The position numbers and the translations under genes were made by a program. The notes under the pieces are model-generated. The model was given only the letters and a program-made list of their open reading frames with translations, was not told the origin of the DNA and ran no database searches. Shown piece after piece: positions 1-10,087 of a stretch of 64,000 nucleotides of DNA. Position 1 is the first letter of the stretch; every line of letters begins with the position of its first letter. The stretch covers positions 1 through 64,000 of the forward strand of contig NZ_JAJSOK010000019.1 in NCBI RefSeq assembly GCF_021283305.1, in the 5' to 3' direction. The stretch comes from Pseudonocardia kujensis. Its GTDB lineage: Bacteria > Actinomycetota > Actinomycetes > Mycobacteriales > Pseudonocardiaceae.

Positions 1-91
1 CGACGCTCACCGTAGGAGTCCCGGCGCTCCCCCGTCACCCCGCGCCACCCGGCCGAGGTGTGCCGCACGCCCGAGCGGGCACCCCTCCGCC

Positions 92-1165
92 GTGCCCGAT
101 CATGGTCTGCTCCCCGGGGTACGGCGGATCGCCGTGCTCCGTGCCAACGGCCTCGGCGACGCCCTCGTCGCCCAGCCCGCCCTCGCGGCCCTGCGGGCCG
201 CCTACCCCGACGCCTCGATCACCCTCGCGACCTCGGCGCCGGTGGCCGAGCTGCTGCGCGGGCGCCCGTTCCCCGTCGACGAGGTGCTCGAGGCCCCGCG
301 GGTGTCGGGGGTGCGCGGCGAGGTCGGCGGAGCGCCCGACCACCCCCCCGAGGTCGTCGAGGAGTTCTGCGCGGCGATGCGGGCTCGGGAGTTCGATCTC
401 GCCGTGCAGCTCCACGGTGGCGGTGCCAACGCGAACCCGCTGCTGCTGCGGTTCGGCGCCCGCGTGACCGCCGGCAGCCGTGCCGCGGACGCACCCGCCC
501 TGACCCGGACGATCCCGTGGACGTCCTTCCAGCACGACGTCCTGCGCTGGCTCGAGGTCGTGGACCTCGTCGGGGCGCGCCCGGTCGCGTTGCGGCCCGA
601 GCTCGCCGTGACCGGGGCGGACCGCGCGGCGGCCGACGTCGCCCTCCCTGCCCTGCACGGCCCCCTCGTCGTGCTGCACCCGGGCGCCACCGACGTCGGC
701 CGGCAGTGGCCGCCCGAGCGCCTCGGGCAGGTCGGCCGCGCGCTGGCGGAGCGGCGTGGCGCCTGCGTCGCGGTCGTCGGCGGCAAGGGCGACCTCGAGC
801 TCGGCGAGCAGGTCCGCGCCGGCCTCGGCGACGCGCCCGTCCTCGACCTCGTGGGCACGCTGGACCTGAACGGCCTGGTGGGTGTGCTCGAGCGGGCGGA
901 CCTCCTGGTCGGCAACGACTCCGGCCCACGGCACATCGCCGAGGCGGTCGGCACCCCGACCGTCGGGGTGTTCACCCGGGCCAACCTCATCGACGTCAGC
1001 CCGCTGTTCCGGGCCCGGCACCGGGTGGTGGTCGACTGGGAGAGCCGCTGCGCGGTCTGCGGCGACCCGTACCTCGGCCGCAGCTGCGGGCACGAGGCCA
1101 CGGTGCTCGCGGGCGTCGAGGTGCCGGAGGTCCAGGAGGCGGCGCTCGCGCTGCTCCCGGCGTAG
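92..1165 (+). CDS. Glycosyltransferase family 9 (heptosyltransferase-like)
   Basis: A 357-residue protein with the two Rossmann halves of GT-B family 9 enzymes (ADP-heptose:LPS heptosyltransferase superfamily). The N-terminal half opens with IAVLRANGLGDAL, the usual acceptor-side glycine-rich loop. The C-terminal half has HPGATDVGRQWPPERL and GNDSGPRHIAEAVGTP, the nucleotide-sugar site of the family. Actinomycetes lack LPS, so the acceptor is unknown and may be a surface glycan. The start is a GTG; no strong ribosome binding site is visible, so the first few residues are uncertain. The next gene downstream on the same strand is cyanase, about 110 bases on, and there is no obvious functional link. 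Confidence 0.88.
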   Translation: MPDHGLLPGVRRIAVLRANGLGDALVAQPALAALRAAYPDASITLATSAPVAELLRGRPFPVDEVLEAPRVSGVRGEVGGAPDHPPEVVEEFCAAMRAREFDLAVQLHGGGANANPLLLRFGARVTAGSRAADAPALTRTIPWTSFQHDVLRWLEVVDLVGARPVALRPELAVTGADRAAADVALPALHGPLVVLHPGATDVGRQWPPERLGQVGRALAERRGACVAVVGGKGDLELGEQVRAGLGDAPVLDLVGTLDLNGLVGVLERADLLVGNDSGPRHIAEAVGTPTVGVFTRANLIDVSPLFRARHRVVVDWESRCAVCGDPYLGRSCGHEATVLAGVEVPEVQEAALALLPA

Positions 1166-1278
1166 GCGCGATCTCCGTCTCCGTTCGTCCTCCCCCTGGC
1201 CACACGCGGTGGGCTGCGGAAGCATGGGCCGGACCCGGCCCGACGCCGTGCCGCCCGCCCGCCACGAGGAGGCCGTCC

Positions 1279-1743
1279 GTGCCCGTCACCCCGCTGCCCA
1301 CCCCCGACCGCGCCGAGGCGGCCCGCGCCGTCCTGGCCGCCAAGAAGAAGCTCGGCCTGCGCTGGGACAAGATCGCCGAGACCGTCGGGAAGTCCGTGGA
1401 GTGGACGACGTCGGCGCTGCTGGGGCAGCAGACGCTGAGCCGCGCACAGGCCGAGGCCGCCGGGTCGCTGCTGGACCTGACCGACGAGGTCGTCGACGCC
1501 CTGACCCTGCCCCCGGTGCGTGGGGCCGCGGCCGTCGACACCACGGACCCGCTGGTCTACCGACTCACCGAGGTCGTGCAGGTCTACGGCGCCACGATCT
1601 CCGAGCTGGTCCGTGAGGAGTTCGGCGACGGCATCGTGAGCGCGATCGACTTCGAGCTGGACCTGAGGCGCGTCGAGGACCCCAAGGGCGACCGCGTGCA
1701 GATCACGCTCAACGGGAAGTTCCTGCCGTACCGGGTCTGGTGA
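1279..1743 (+). CDS. cynS: Cyanate hydratase (cyanase)
   Basis: Cyanase converts cyanate and bicarbonate to ammonia and carbon dioxide in the cytoplasm. The 154-residue product has the normal family length. An N-terminal helical DNA-binding-like domain (roughly residues 10-75) is followed by the cyanase domain. The catalytic Arg-Glu-Ser set is visible in YRLTEVVQVYG and GDGIVSAIDFE, and the conserved end NGKFLPYRVW is present. The GTG at 1279 is preceded by GAGGAGG, which fixes the start; the longer open frame upstream only shadows the GT9 gene. No carbonic anhydrase or cyanate transporter gene is adjacent. It ends directly against the convergent hydrolase gene with no gap. Confidence 0.95.
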   Translation: MPVTPLPTPDRAEAARAVLAAKKKLGLRWDKIAETVGKSVEWTTSALLGQQTLSRAQAEAAGSLLDLTDEVVDALTLPPVRGAAAVDTTDPLVYRLTEVVQVYGATISELVREEFGDGIVSAIDFELDLRRVEDPKGDRVQITLNGKFLPYRVW

Positions 1744-2496
1744 TCACACCTCCACCCAGAACCGGTCGAGCACCGCGGCACCGCGCTCGGGGTCCTGCGT
1801 CATCCACCAGTGCCCGAGCCCCGCGAGCACCTCCACGCGGGCCCCGGCGCGGGCGGCCGCCCGGCGCCGCTGCTCCTCCGTGCCGACCATGTGGTCCTCG
1901 CTCGGCACGAGGGCGAGCCCGGGGCGCGCGGTGGCCTTCTCCAGGTCCGCGCCCAGGTCCGCCAGGACCGGCTGTGCGGCCGAGCGGTAGAGCCGCAGGA
2001 TCGAGTCGGCCATCGCCGCGTCGAACGCGACCCCGACCCGCTCGGCCACCCGGGCGTCCATCCCGAACCCGGTCAGCCGCGCGGCCCGGGCCTCCGGGCC
2101 GGCCGCCAGCATCGCCGCGACCGCCTCCTCGCCCGCGCCCTCCTGCTGCCAGACCTGGGCGAGCTCGTGCCACACGTAGCCCGGGTCGAAGATGCCGACG
2201 ACGTCCGACACCCAGCTGCGCAGCAGGTCCGGTCGGGCCATCGCGACGTTCAGCACGTGCCCGCCGCCCCAGTCGTGCCCCACGAGGTCGACGGGGCCCT
2301 CGGCCGCCGCGATCGGCTCCAGCTCGCCGACCAGCCAGTCCCGGTACTCGAGCACGGTGGCGCCGAAGCCGTCCGGGACGGGCGCGCCGAACCCGGGCGG
2401 GGCGAGCCGCACCACGGGCCCGCGGGTCAGGTGGGGGACGAGCAGGTCCCACACCGCGGGCGTCTCGGGGTTGCCGTGCACCAGGACGACGGTCAT
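1744..2496 (-). CDS. Alpha/beta hydrolase with Asp nucleophile (epoxide hydrolase / dehalogenase-like)
   Basis: A 250-residue alpha/beta-hydrolase. HGNP (residues 7-10) forms the oxyanion loop. The nucleophile elbow reads GHDWGGG with Asp75 in place of the usual Ser, as in epoxide hydrolases and haloalkane dehalogenases. The catalytic His lies in GLGHWW close to the C terminus. A cap region rich in Ala/Glu lies between about residues 110 and 190. An Asp nucleophile points to ester-intermediate hydrolysis of an epoxide or halide, but the substrate cannot be told. The gene is convergent with cynS and its stop codon touches the cynS stop. Confidence 0.85.
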   Translation of the reverse strand: MTVVLVHGNPETPAVWDLLVPHLTRGPVVRLAPPGFGAPVPDGFGATVLEYRDWLVGELEPIAAAEGPVDLVGHDWGGGHVLNVAMARPDLLRSWVSDVVGIFDPGYVWHELAQVWQQEGAGEEAVAAMLAAGPEARAARLTGFGMDARVAERVGVAFDAAMADSILRLYRSAAQPVLADLGADLEKATARPGLALVPSEDHMVGTEEQRRRAAARAGARVEVLAGLGHWWMTQDPERGAAVLDRFWVEV

Positions 2497-2652
2497 GGGG
2501 GCACCCTACGAGCAGCCCCCGACAGTTCCGGGACGGTCGCCCGCGCGCCGTCCGCGGACCGCGAAACCGCGTGGCCGATGAGCTTCGTGTCCGGATAGCG
2601 TCCATCCGTACGTGAGATCCACGTGTGCCGTCCCCCGATCGGAGAACCCCGC

Positions 2653-4092
2653 ATGACCGCGCCCGACGCACCCCCCGGCTCCGTCGCGGTGCCCCGCGCC
2701 GCCTCCACGGTGATCTGGCTGCTGGTGGGCTCCGCGTTCGTCATGATCCTCAACGAGACGATCATGAGCGTGGCCCTGCCCGTCCTGGTCACCGACCTCG
2801 GTATCACGGTGGGTACGGCCCAGTGGCTGACGTCCGGCTTCCTGCTCACGATGTCGGTGGTCATCCCGATCACCGGCTACCTGCTGCAGCGGCTGACCCC
2901 CCGCACCGTCTACCTCACCTCGATGTCGCTGTTCAGCCTCGGCACGCTGATCTCCGCGGTCGCGCCCGGATTCGGCGTGCTGCTGACGGGGCGCGTGGTC
3001 CAGGCCCTCGGGACAGCGGTGATGGTGCCCCTGCTGATGACCTCGGTGATCCGGCTCGTCCCGGCCGAGAACCGCGGCGCGAAGATGGGGGCGATCAGCC
3101 TGGTCATCGCCGTCGCGCCGGCCATCGGCCCGACCATCTCCGGCATCATCCTGTCCGCGTTGAGCTGGCGGTGGATGTTCCTGATCGTGCTGCCGATCGC
3201 CCTGCTCGCGCTGGCGGCCGGGGCCGTGTGGCTGAAGCTCGACGGCGAGACGCGCGCGATCCCGCTGGACTGGCTGTCGGTGGTGCTGTCCGCGCTCGCG
3301 TTCGGCGGGCTGGTCTTCGGCCTGTCGACGATCGGCGAGTCGGCCCGCGGCGAGGCCCACGTGCCGCCGTGGCTCCCGATCGTCGTCGGGGTCGTCGCGC
3401 TGGCGCTGTTCGTGGCGCGTCAGCTCCGCCTGCAGCGCACCGGGTCGGCGTTGCTCGACCTGCGCCCCCTCGGGTACCGCTCGTTCACGGTGCCGCTGGT
3501 GCTCGTGATCCTCGGCATGATGTCGCTGTTCGGCGCGCTCATCCTGCTGCCGCTGTTCATGCAGGACGTACTGCGGGTCTCGGCGTTCGTGACCGGCCTC
3601 GCCGTGCTGCCGGGCGGCCTGGTCATGGGTCTGCTCGGCCCGTTCGTCGGTCGGCTCTACGACAAGGTGGGCGCGCGGCCGCTGGTGGTCCCAGGGACCG
3701 TCGCGCTCGCCCTGTCGCTGTGGGGCTTCACCACCGTCGGCGAGACGACGCCGGTGCTCGCGCTGGTCGGGCTGCACGTCGTCCTGGTCGTCGGGCTGTC
3801 GTTCATGTTCACGCCGCTGATGACGGATGCGCTCGGCAAGCTGCCCGGCTCGCTGGACTCCTACGGCAGCGCCATCCTGGCCACGCTGCAGCAGGTCGCC
3901 GGGGCGGCCGGCACCGCGCTCTTCGTCACGCTGATGGTCGTCTTCGCCACCACGCCGGACGTGGCGGCCGACGCCACGGGCGCGCGTGCGGCCTTCCTCT
4001 GCGCCGCGATCATCGCGACGGTCGCCGTGCCGGTGTCGCTGCTCGTCGGCGGGAGGAAGCAGACCCCCGAGCAGGCGCCCGCCGCCGTCTGA
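2653..4092 (+). CDS. MFS multidrug efflux transporter (DHA2 / EmrB-QacA type)
   Basis: A 479-residue integral membrane protein with about 14 hydrophobic helices, the size and topology of DHA2 drug:proton antiporters. The helix-1 region LNETIMSVALPVL and the helix-5 region AVAPAIGPTISGIIL (an antiporter motif C equivalent) support this over sugar carriers. ATG 2653, preceded by GGAGA, is preferred to the in-frame GTG about ten codons earlier. The short C-terminal tail ends in charged residues. Substrates are unknown. It runs toward the ATP-grasp operon, with a strong hairpin separating the two convergent units. Confidence 0.88.
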   Translation: MTAPDAPPGSVAVPRAASTVIWLLVGSAFVMILNETIMSVALPVLVTDLGITVGTAQWLTSGFLLTMSVVIPITGYLLQRLTPRTVYLTSMSLFSLGTLISAVAPGFGVLLTGRVVQALGTAVMVPLLMTSVIRLVPAENRGAKMGAISLVIAVAPAIGPTISGIILSALSWRWMFLIVLPIALLALAAGAVWLKLDGETRAIPLDWLSVVLSALAFGGLVFGLSTIGESARGEAHVPPWLPIVVGVVALALFVARQLRLQRTGSALLDLRPLGYRSFTVPLVLVILGMMSLFGALILLPLFMQDVLRVSAFVTGLAVLPGGLVMGLLGPFVGRLYDKVGARPLVVPGTVALALSLWGFTTVGETTPVLALVGLHVVLVVGLSFMFTPLMTDALGKLPGSLDSYGSAILATLQQVAGAAGTALFVTLMVVFATTPDVAADATGARAAFLCAAIIATVAVPVSLLVGGRKQTPEQAPAAV

Positions 4093-4140
4093 GCGGGCCG
4101 CGCGGCTCTGTACTCGGCGGCGCGGGCGGCCCACCGTCGA

Positions 4141-4173
4141 TCGTGCCGGGTGCCCGCCAGGCACCCGGCACGA
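4141..4173. terminator. Bidirectional intrinsic terminator-like hairpin
   Basis: A perfect 14-bp inverted repeat (4141-4154 with 4160-4173) flanks a 5-nt loop. It sits between the MFS gene stop and the convergent transglutaminase gene stop. No long T tract follows on either strand, as is common in high-GC actinomycetes. Position and symmetry suggest it serves both transcripts. Confidence 0.7.
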
Positions 4174-4177
4174 ACGG

Positions 4178-5020
4178 TCAGGCCAGCCGGGTCATGTGCA
4201 CCGACACGTCGAGCGCCTCGGCGGAGCCGCCGGAGTAGATGCCCTTGAGCGGCGAGACGTCGGCGTAGTCGCGGCCGACCGCGACCCACACGTGCCGGTG
4301 CCCGATCGGGATGCCGTTGGTCGGGTCGAAGCCCCACCAGCCGCCGGTGCGGGCCTCGATCCAGGCGTGCGACTGCCCGGACACCGTCTCGCCGACCTCG
4401 ACCTCCTGGCGCGGCAGCAGGTAGCCCGACACGTACCGGGCCGGGATCCCCATCTCGCGCAACAGGACCAGGGTGAGGTGCGCGTAGTCCTGGCAGACAC
4501 CCTTGCCCGCCTGCCAGGCCTCGGTGGCCGAGGTGTGCACCCCCGTCGTCCCGGCCTGGTAGGTCATCGTCTCGCGGACCCGTTCGCAGGCGGCGAGCGC
4601 GGCGTCGACCGGGTCCTTGCCCCGCTTGAGGTTCTTCGCGATCCGGGCCAGCTCGGCGTCCCGCCCGACGTACTCGGTGAACTCGAGCATCTCGGTGTAG
4701 CGGTCCCGTACGGCCTCCGACGCCAGGTCCTCCCACGTCGCGTCGCGTACCGGCTCCGCGGCCTCGCCGGTCTCGACCACGGAGGTCCCGGTGACCAGCA
4801 GCTCCGTGTGCGGCGCGTGCAGGTCGAACGCCGTGACCTGCGTGCCCCAGTAGTCCTCGTAGCGGTACGCGCGGGTCGCGGGCACCGTCTCGACGCGGCT
4901 GACGATCACGTTCTGGTGGGAGTCGCTGCGCGGGGTCAGCCGCACCTCGTTGTAGGTCTCGTGCACCGGCGAGCTGTACTTGTAGCCCGTCTCGTGCACC
5001 ACGCGGATGCGCCAGCCCAT
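4178..5020 (-). CDS. Transglutaminase-like cysteine protease/ligase, last gene of ATP-grasp operon
   Basis: A 280-residue protein. An N-terminal beta-rich region typical of bacterial transglutaminase-like proteins (residues 1-100) precedes the catalytic core. The triad is complete: Cys176 in GKGVCQDYAHL, His in QSHAWIEA and Asp in GFDPTNG. Family members act as peptidases or amide-forming enzymes. The ATG at 5018-5020 lies 2 bases after the stop of the alpha-E gene, so the two are probably translationally coupled. The linkage with a circularly permuted ATP-grasp and an alpha-E protein is a recurrent bacterial association predicted to make or modify peptides; the substrate is unknown. Confidence 0.92.
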   Translation of the reverse strand: MGWRIRVVHETGYKYSSPVHETYNEVRLTPRSDSHQNVIVSRVETVPATRAYRYEDYWGTQVTAFDLHAPHTELLVTGTSVVETGEAAEPVRDATWEDLASEAVRDRYTEMLEFTEYVGRDAELARIAKNLKRGKDPVDAALAACERVRETMTYQAGTTGVHTSATEAWQAGKGVCQDYAHLTLVLLREMGIPARYVSGYLLPRQEVEVGETVSGQSHAWIEARTGGWWGFDPTNGIPIGHRHVWVAVGRDYADVSPLKGIYSGGSAEALDVSVHMTRLA

Positions 5021-5022
5021 CG

Positions 5023-5966
5023 TCAGACCACCTCCGGCGCGGTCCACGCGACCCACGGGGCGGCGTGGAAGAACTGCAGCGAGACGGCCTCGCCGACCTT
5101 CTGGATCGTCTCCTGCAGGGACAGCAGCTGGGCGGGCAGGTCGTCGAGCAGCTCCTCGGGCCGGAGGAACTCCAGCTCGCTGCGGGCCCGGCCGAGTAGC
5201 CGCAGCGCCTCGGCCTTCGCGCCGACGCGGACCGTCGGCCGCTGGTCGAGCTGCTGCAGGCAGGTCTCCGCCTCGCGCAGGGAGGAGAAGACCGACCGCG
5301 GGAAGAGCCGGTCCATCAGCATGAACTGGGCGACCCGCACGGCGTCGACGGCGCCGCGGTAGGTGCGCAGGTAGGTGTCCTGGGCGCCGGCCGAGCGCAG
5401 CACCGACAGCCAGCCCGGCGAGCTCATCCGGTCCGACACACGGGACAGCAGCAGCCGCACCACCATGTCGACCCGCTCCACCGAGCGGCCGAGCAGGTAG
5501 AAGCGCCACGAGTCGTCGCGGCTCATCGTCGAGGCGGCGAGCCCCGAGAACATCGCCGCCCGGTCCTCGATGTAGCTGAAGAAGGCGTGCGGCCCCACCC
5601 ACCGCGCGTACCGCTGCCGCTCGGGCAGCGCGTTCCACGTGGCGTTGAGGCACTCGAACATCTCCGACGACACGACCTCGCGGGCGCCGCGGGCGTTCTC
5701 CCGGGCGCTGGAGATCGAGGAGACGATCGAGCCCGGCGTGTCGGCCGAGTAGCCGAGCACCTCGGTGAGCGAGAAGGCGTCGAGCGGCTCGTCCGTGCCG
5801 GGATCGACGCCCATCACGCCGAGCAGCCGGCGGGCCACCGCGTCGACGTCGATCGTGGCGTCCTCGAGCAGCTGGTGGACGGAGACGTCGAGGATCCGGG
5901 CGGTGTCGTCGGCGCGCTCGACGTAGCGGCCGATCCAGTAGAGCGACTCGGCGTTGCGGGCGAGCA

Positions 5967-5967
<1 letters not shown>
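5023..5967 (-). CDS. Alpha-E domain protein (partner of CP ATP-grasp)
   Basis: A 314-residue, almost entirely alpha-helical protein that begins MLARNAESLYWIGRYVERAD, the hallmark of the alpha-E family. Further family motifs are WNALPERQRYARW (about residues 115-127) and SRDDSWRFYLLGRSVERVDM (about 150-170). There is no transmembrane segment or signal peptide. The biochemical role is unknown; the family is always linked to ATP-grasp and transglutaminase genes. Its ATG overlaps the stop of the upstream ATP-grasp gene by one base (TGATG), strong evidence for one polycistronic mRNA and coupled translation. Confidence 0.92.
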
Positions 5968-7751
<1,784 letters not shown>

Positions 7752-8044
7752 CTTGACCGTTCCCCCTGGCCGGAGCCAGACGGAGCGGTGCTACGTCCGC
7801 GTTACGGACGCGAGCGGCGCGAGCCGTACGGAGGACGGCGCGTTCCGCCGCCGCGCGGGCCCGGCCTGTGCGGTCCTGGCTCCGCCGGCCCGCGGAGCGC
7901 GGGCCCGTGCAGAGCCGTCCGCGCCGGGTTGTAGCATGGACGACCGAGTGCTCGGCGTGCTCGCTCGCATCGGTGGAGAACCGGTCGGGGTCGCCAGAGC
8001 CCCCCGATACGTACCAGCACCAGGAAGACTCGAGGCACACCAGC

Positions 8045-8311
8045 GTGGCGAACATCAAGTCCCAGATCAAGCGGGTCAAGACCAACGAGAAGGCCCGTCA
8101 GCGCAACAAGGCGGTCAAGTCGTCGGTCAAGACCGCCATCCGCAAGTTCCGCGAGGCCGCCGAGGCCGGCGAGACCGAGAAGGCCGTCGAGCTGCAGCGC
8201 GCCGCCGCCCGTGCCTTGGACAAGGCCGCCAGCAAGGGCGTGATCCACAAGAACCAGGCCGCCAACCGCAAGTCGGCGATCGCCAAGCGCGCTGCCAAGA
8301 TCAGCGCGTGA
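8045..8311 (+). CDS. rpsT: 30S ribosomal protein S20
   Basis: An 88-residue basic protein beginning (V)[20 protein letters not shown] and ending [15 protein letters not shown], the full S20 family length and both conserved ends. S20 binds 16S rRNA in the body of the small subunit and aids assembly. The GTG at 8045 matches the conserved N terminus; upstream in-frame codons do not resemble S20. It is a single-gene unit divergent from the ATP-grasp operon and convergent with holA, followed by a strong hairpin. In many actinomycetes lepA lies on the other side of rpsT, and it is not seen in this window. Confidence 0.97.
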   Translation: MANIKSQIKRVKTNEKARQRNKAVKSSVKTAIRKFREAAEAGETEKAVELQRAAARALDKAASKGVIHKNQAANRKSAIAKRAAKISA

Positions 8312-8370
8312 TGTTCCGGGCGCCGTCGCGCGCCCGCTGAGGCTCCCTCGCCCGCCCGGTCGAGCGTTCC

Positions 8371-8413
8371 CGTCGACGGCTCTGCCCTTTCCCGTGGGGC
8401 AGGGCCGTCGACG
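8371..8413 (+). terminator. Intrinsic terminator-like hairpin after rpsT
   Basis: A 17-bp stem (8371-8387 with 8397-8413, a single G-T pair) closes a 9-nt loop about 60 bases after the rpsT stop. No uridine tract follows. It is the only strong hairpin between rpsT and the tandem repeat array. Confidence 0.75.
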
Positions 8414-8479
8414 CGTTCTCGGCGTGTCGCGTGCGCTACGGCGCTCCCTCACGCGCTGGAGGAACACCCGTGGACGCCA

Positions 8480-8725
8480 CTCACAGCGATATGGATCCAT
8501 AACGCGTCCAAGGGACGGCGCTCAGAGCGTTATGGATCCATAACGCGTCCAAGGGGCGGCGCTCAGAGCGTTAGGGATCCACAACGCGTGGGAGGGACGG
8601 CGCTCAGAGCGTTAGGGATCCACAACGCGTGGGAGGGACGGCGCTCAGAGCGTTAGGGATCCATAACGCGTGGGAAAGACGGCGCTCAGAGCGTTAGGGA
8701 TCCACAACGCGTGGGAGGGGCGGCG
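8480..8725. repeat. Six tandem 41-nt palindrome-containing repeats between rpsT and holA
   Basis: Six units of exactly 41 nt fill 8480-8725 (GGATCC centres at 8493, 8534, 8575, 8616, 8657 and 8698). Each unit starts CTCAGAGCG or a close variant and has a palindromic core. In unit 2 the core is the perfect 18-bp palindrome CGTTATGGATCCATAACG; units 3, 4 and 6 carry two mismatched pairs and unit 5 carries one. The next CTCAG (8726-8730) contains the holA stop codon, so the array is fused to the end of holA. Degenerate relatives occur near 63.4 kb. Function unknown; possible hairpins in the holA 3' untranslated region or protein-binding sites. Confidence 0.95.
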
Positions 8726-8726
8726 C

Positions 8727-9695
8727 TCAGCCGGTGCCGCGGGCGTCGACGACGGCGAGGACCGCGCGTTCGAGGGCGTAGCCCGCGTCGGCGGCCGCAC
8801 CCTTGACGTCCGCGTTGACCTGCGCGGTCGCGGCGATCGCCGTGGCCAGGCCGGCCGGACGCCAGGCCCGCACCTGGCCCTGCGCCTTGCGGATCTTCCA
8901 GGGCGGCATGCCGAGGCTCCCCGCCAGCCGGTTCGGGTCCCCCCGTCCCGCTGCGCCGACCTTGGCCAGCGTGCGCACGGCGTCGGCCAGGGCGTCGGCG
9001 ACCAGGACCGGCGCCACCCCCAGCACGAGCGCCCAGCGCAACGCCTCCAGCGCACCCGCCCGGTCCCCCGCGACGGCCTTGTCCGCGACCGCGAAGCCCG
9101 ACGACTCGGCCCGGCCGCGGTGGTACCGCCGCACCGCCTGGCCGTCGACCTGCCCGCCGGTGTCGGAGACCAGCTGGTTCGTGGCCGACGCCAGCTCGCG
9201 CAGGTCCGACCCGACCGCCTCGAGCAGCACGCCGACGGCCTCGGCGGTGATCGACCCGCCGGCCCGCCGCACCTCGGCACGGACGAAGTCGGCGCGCTCC
9301 TCGGCCCGGGTCAGCCGGTCGCACCTGGTGACGGCCGCGCCCGCCTTGCGCAGGTCGTCGGCCAGCTGTTTGCCCCGGGCGCCGCCCGCATGCACCGCGA
9401 CCAGCACGATTCCGTCGGCAGGCTCGGCCACGTAGGCCATGATCGCGGCCACCAGGTCCTTGCCCGCCTCGTGCGCCCCCTGGATCACCACGACCCGGCC
9501 CTCCGCGAACAGCGAGGGGCTCAGGTGCCCGACCAGCTCGCCCGGGGTGAGCTCGGCGGGGCGGAACCGGCGGATGTCGGCCTCCGGGTCGACCGCCCGT
9601 GCGGCGCGCAGGATCTCGCTCACGGCCCGCTCGACCAGCAGCTCCTCCTCGCCCACGACGAGCTGCACGGGGGCGGGCGGCTTCGTGGCCGGCAT
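8727..9695 (-). CDS. holA: DNA polymerase III delta subunit
   Basis: A 322-residue clamp-loader delta subunit. The N-terminal part has PVQLVVGEEELLVERAV and a degenerate AAA+ fold; the second domain has VGSDLRELASATNQLVS; the C-terminal collar has MPPWKIRKAQGQVRAW. Delta opens the beta clamp during loading. The ATG at 9695, preceded by AGGAG, is chosen over an in-frame start 21 codons upstream. Its stop lies inside the first five bases of a 41-nt repeat unit. Adjacency to comEC/comEA and rpsT is typical for bacteria, although thrC is interposed here. Confidence 0.95.
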   Translation of the reverse strand: MPATKPPAPVQLVVGEEELLVERAVSEILRAARAVDPEADIRRFRPAELTPGELVGHLSPSLFAEGRVVVIQGAHEAGKDLVAAIMAYVAEPADGIVLVAVHAGGARGKQLADDLRKAGAAVTRCDRLTRAEERADFVRAEVRRAGGSITAEAVGVLLEAVGSDLRELASATNQLVSDTGGQVDGQAVRRYHRGRAESSGFAVADKAVAGDRAGALEALRWALVLGVAPVLVADALADAVRTLAKVGAAGRGDPNRLAGSLGMPPWKIRKAQGQVRAWRPAGLATAIAATAQVNADVKGAAADAGYALERAVLAVVDARGTG

Positions 9696-9938
9696 GGGCC
9701 GAGCTCCTCTCGCGCGTCGGGCGGTGCCCCGCACCGGGCCCGACCTCGGCGGGCCCACGGACCATCGTCGCGCACGGCACCGACGATCCGTGACACGCCT
9801 CCCACATGACGGATCCGGCTGGCCGGGACCGGTCCCGGTGCCGTAACGTGCGTGTCATCCGGACCGATCCGGTCGCCGTGCCTGGTTCTGCGCACGAAGG
9901 CTGTGCGCACGAAGCCTGCCCGGCACAACCGCATATGG

Positions 9939-10079
9939 CTCATCCAGAGGGGCAGAGGGAACGGCCCGACGAAGCCCCGGCAACCGGCGTCGAACGACGA
10001 TCCGCGCAGTGCACCGCTGGGTGCCTGCACGTCGACGGACCAGGTGCCAATTCCGGCCCGCGCCAGCGGGACAGATGAG
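9939..10079 (+). promoter_or_regulatory. SAM riboswitch (SAM-I/SAM-IV clan) in the thrC leader
   Basis: Conserved SAM aptamer features are visible. P1 forms from CTCATC (9939-9944) and GATGAG (10074-10079). The core reads AGAGGGAACGGCCCGACGAAG, split here as AGAGGGAAC and GGCCCGACGAAG, then CCCGGCAACC. The 3' part has GGTGCCAATTCC, followed by a five-pair P4-like hairpin CCCGC/GCGGG. The 3' strand of P1 overlaps the Shine-Dalgarno GAGGAG (10077-10082) eight bases before the thrC start. Ligand-stabilised P1 would therefore hide the ribosome site, which suggests translational repression by SAM. Whether it is SAM-I or SAM-IV needs covariance modelling. Confidence 0.9.
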
Positions 10080-10087
10080 GAGATCTG

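Noticed and set aside
1744..2671. Longer starts and overlapping frames around the alpha/beta hydrolase
   Set aside because: Only the 250-residue frame carries HGNP, GHDWGGG and the terminal His; the others are shadows.
7752..8044. A defined rpsT promoter with a TAGCAT -10 near 7932
   Set aside because: The -10 is plausible, but no -35 at normal spacing is convincing, so it was not listed as a feature.
8480..8725. CRISPR array
   Set aside because: The 41-nt units are contiguous with no unique spacers and no cas genes are near.
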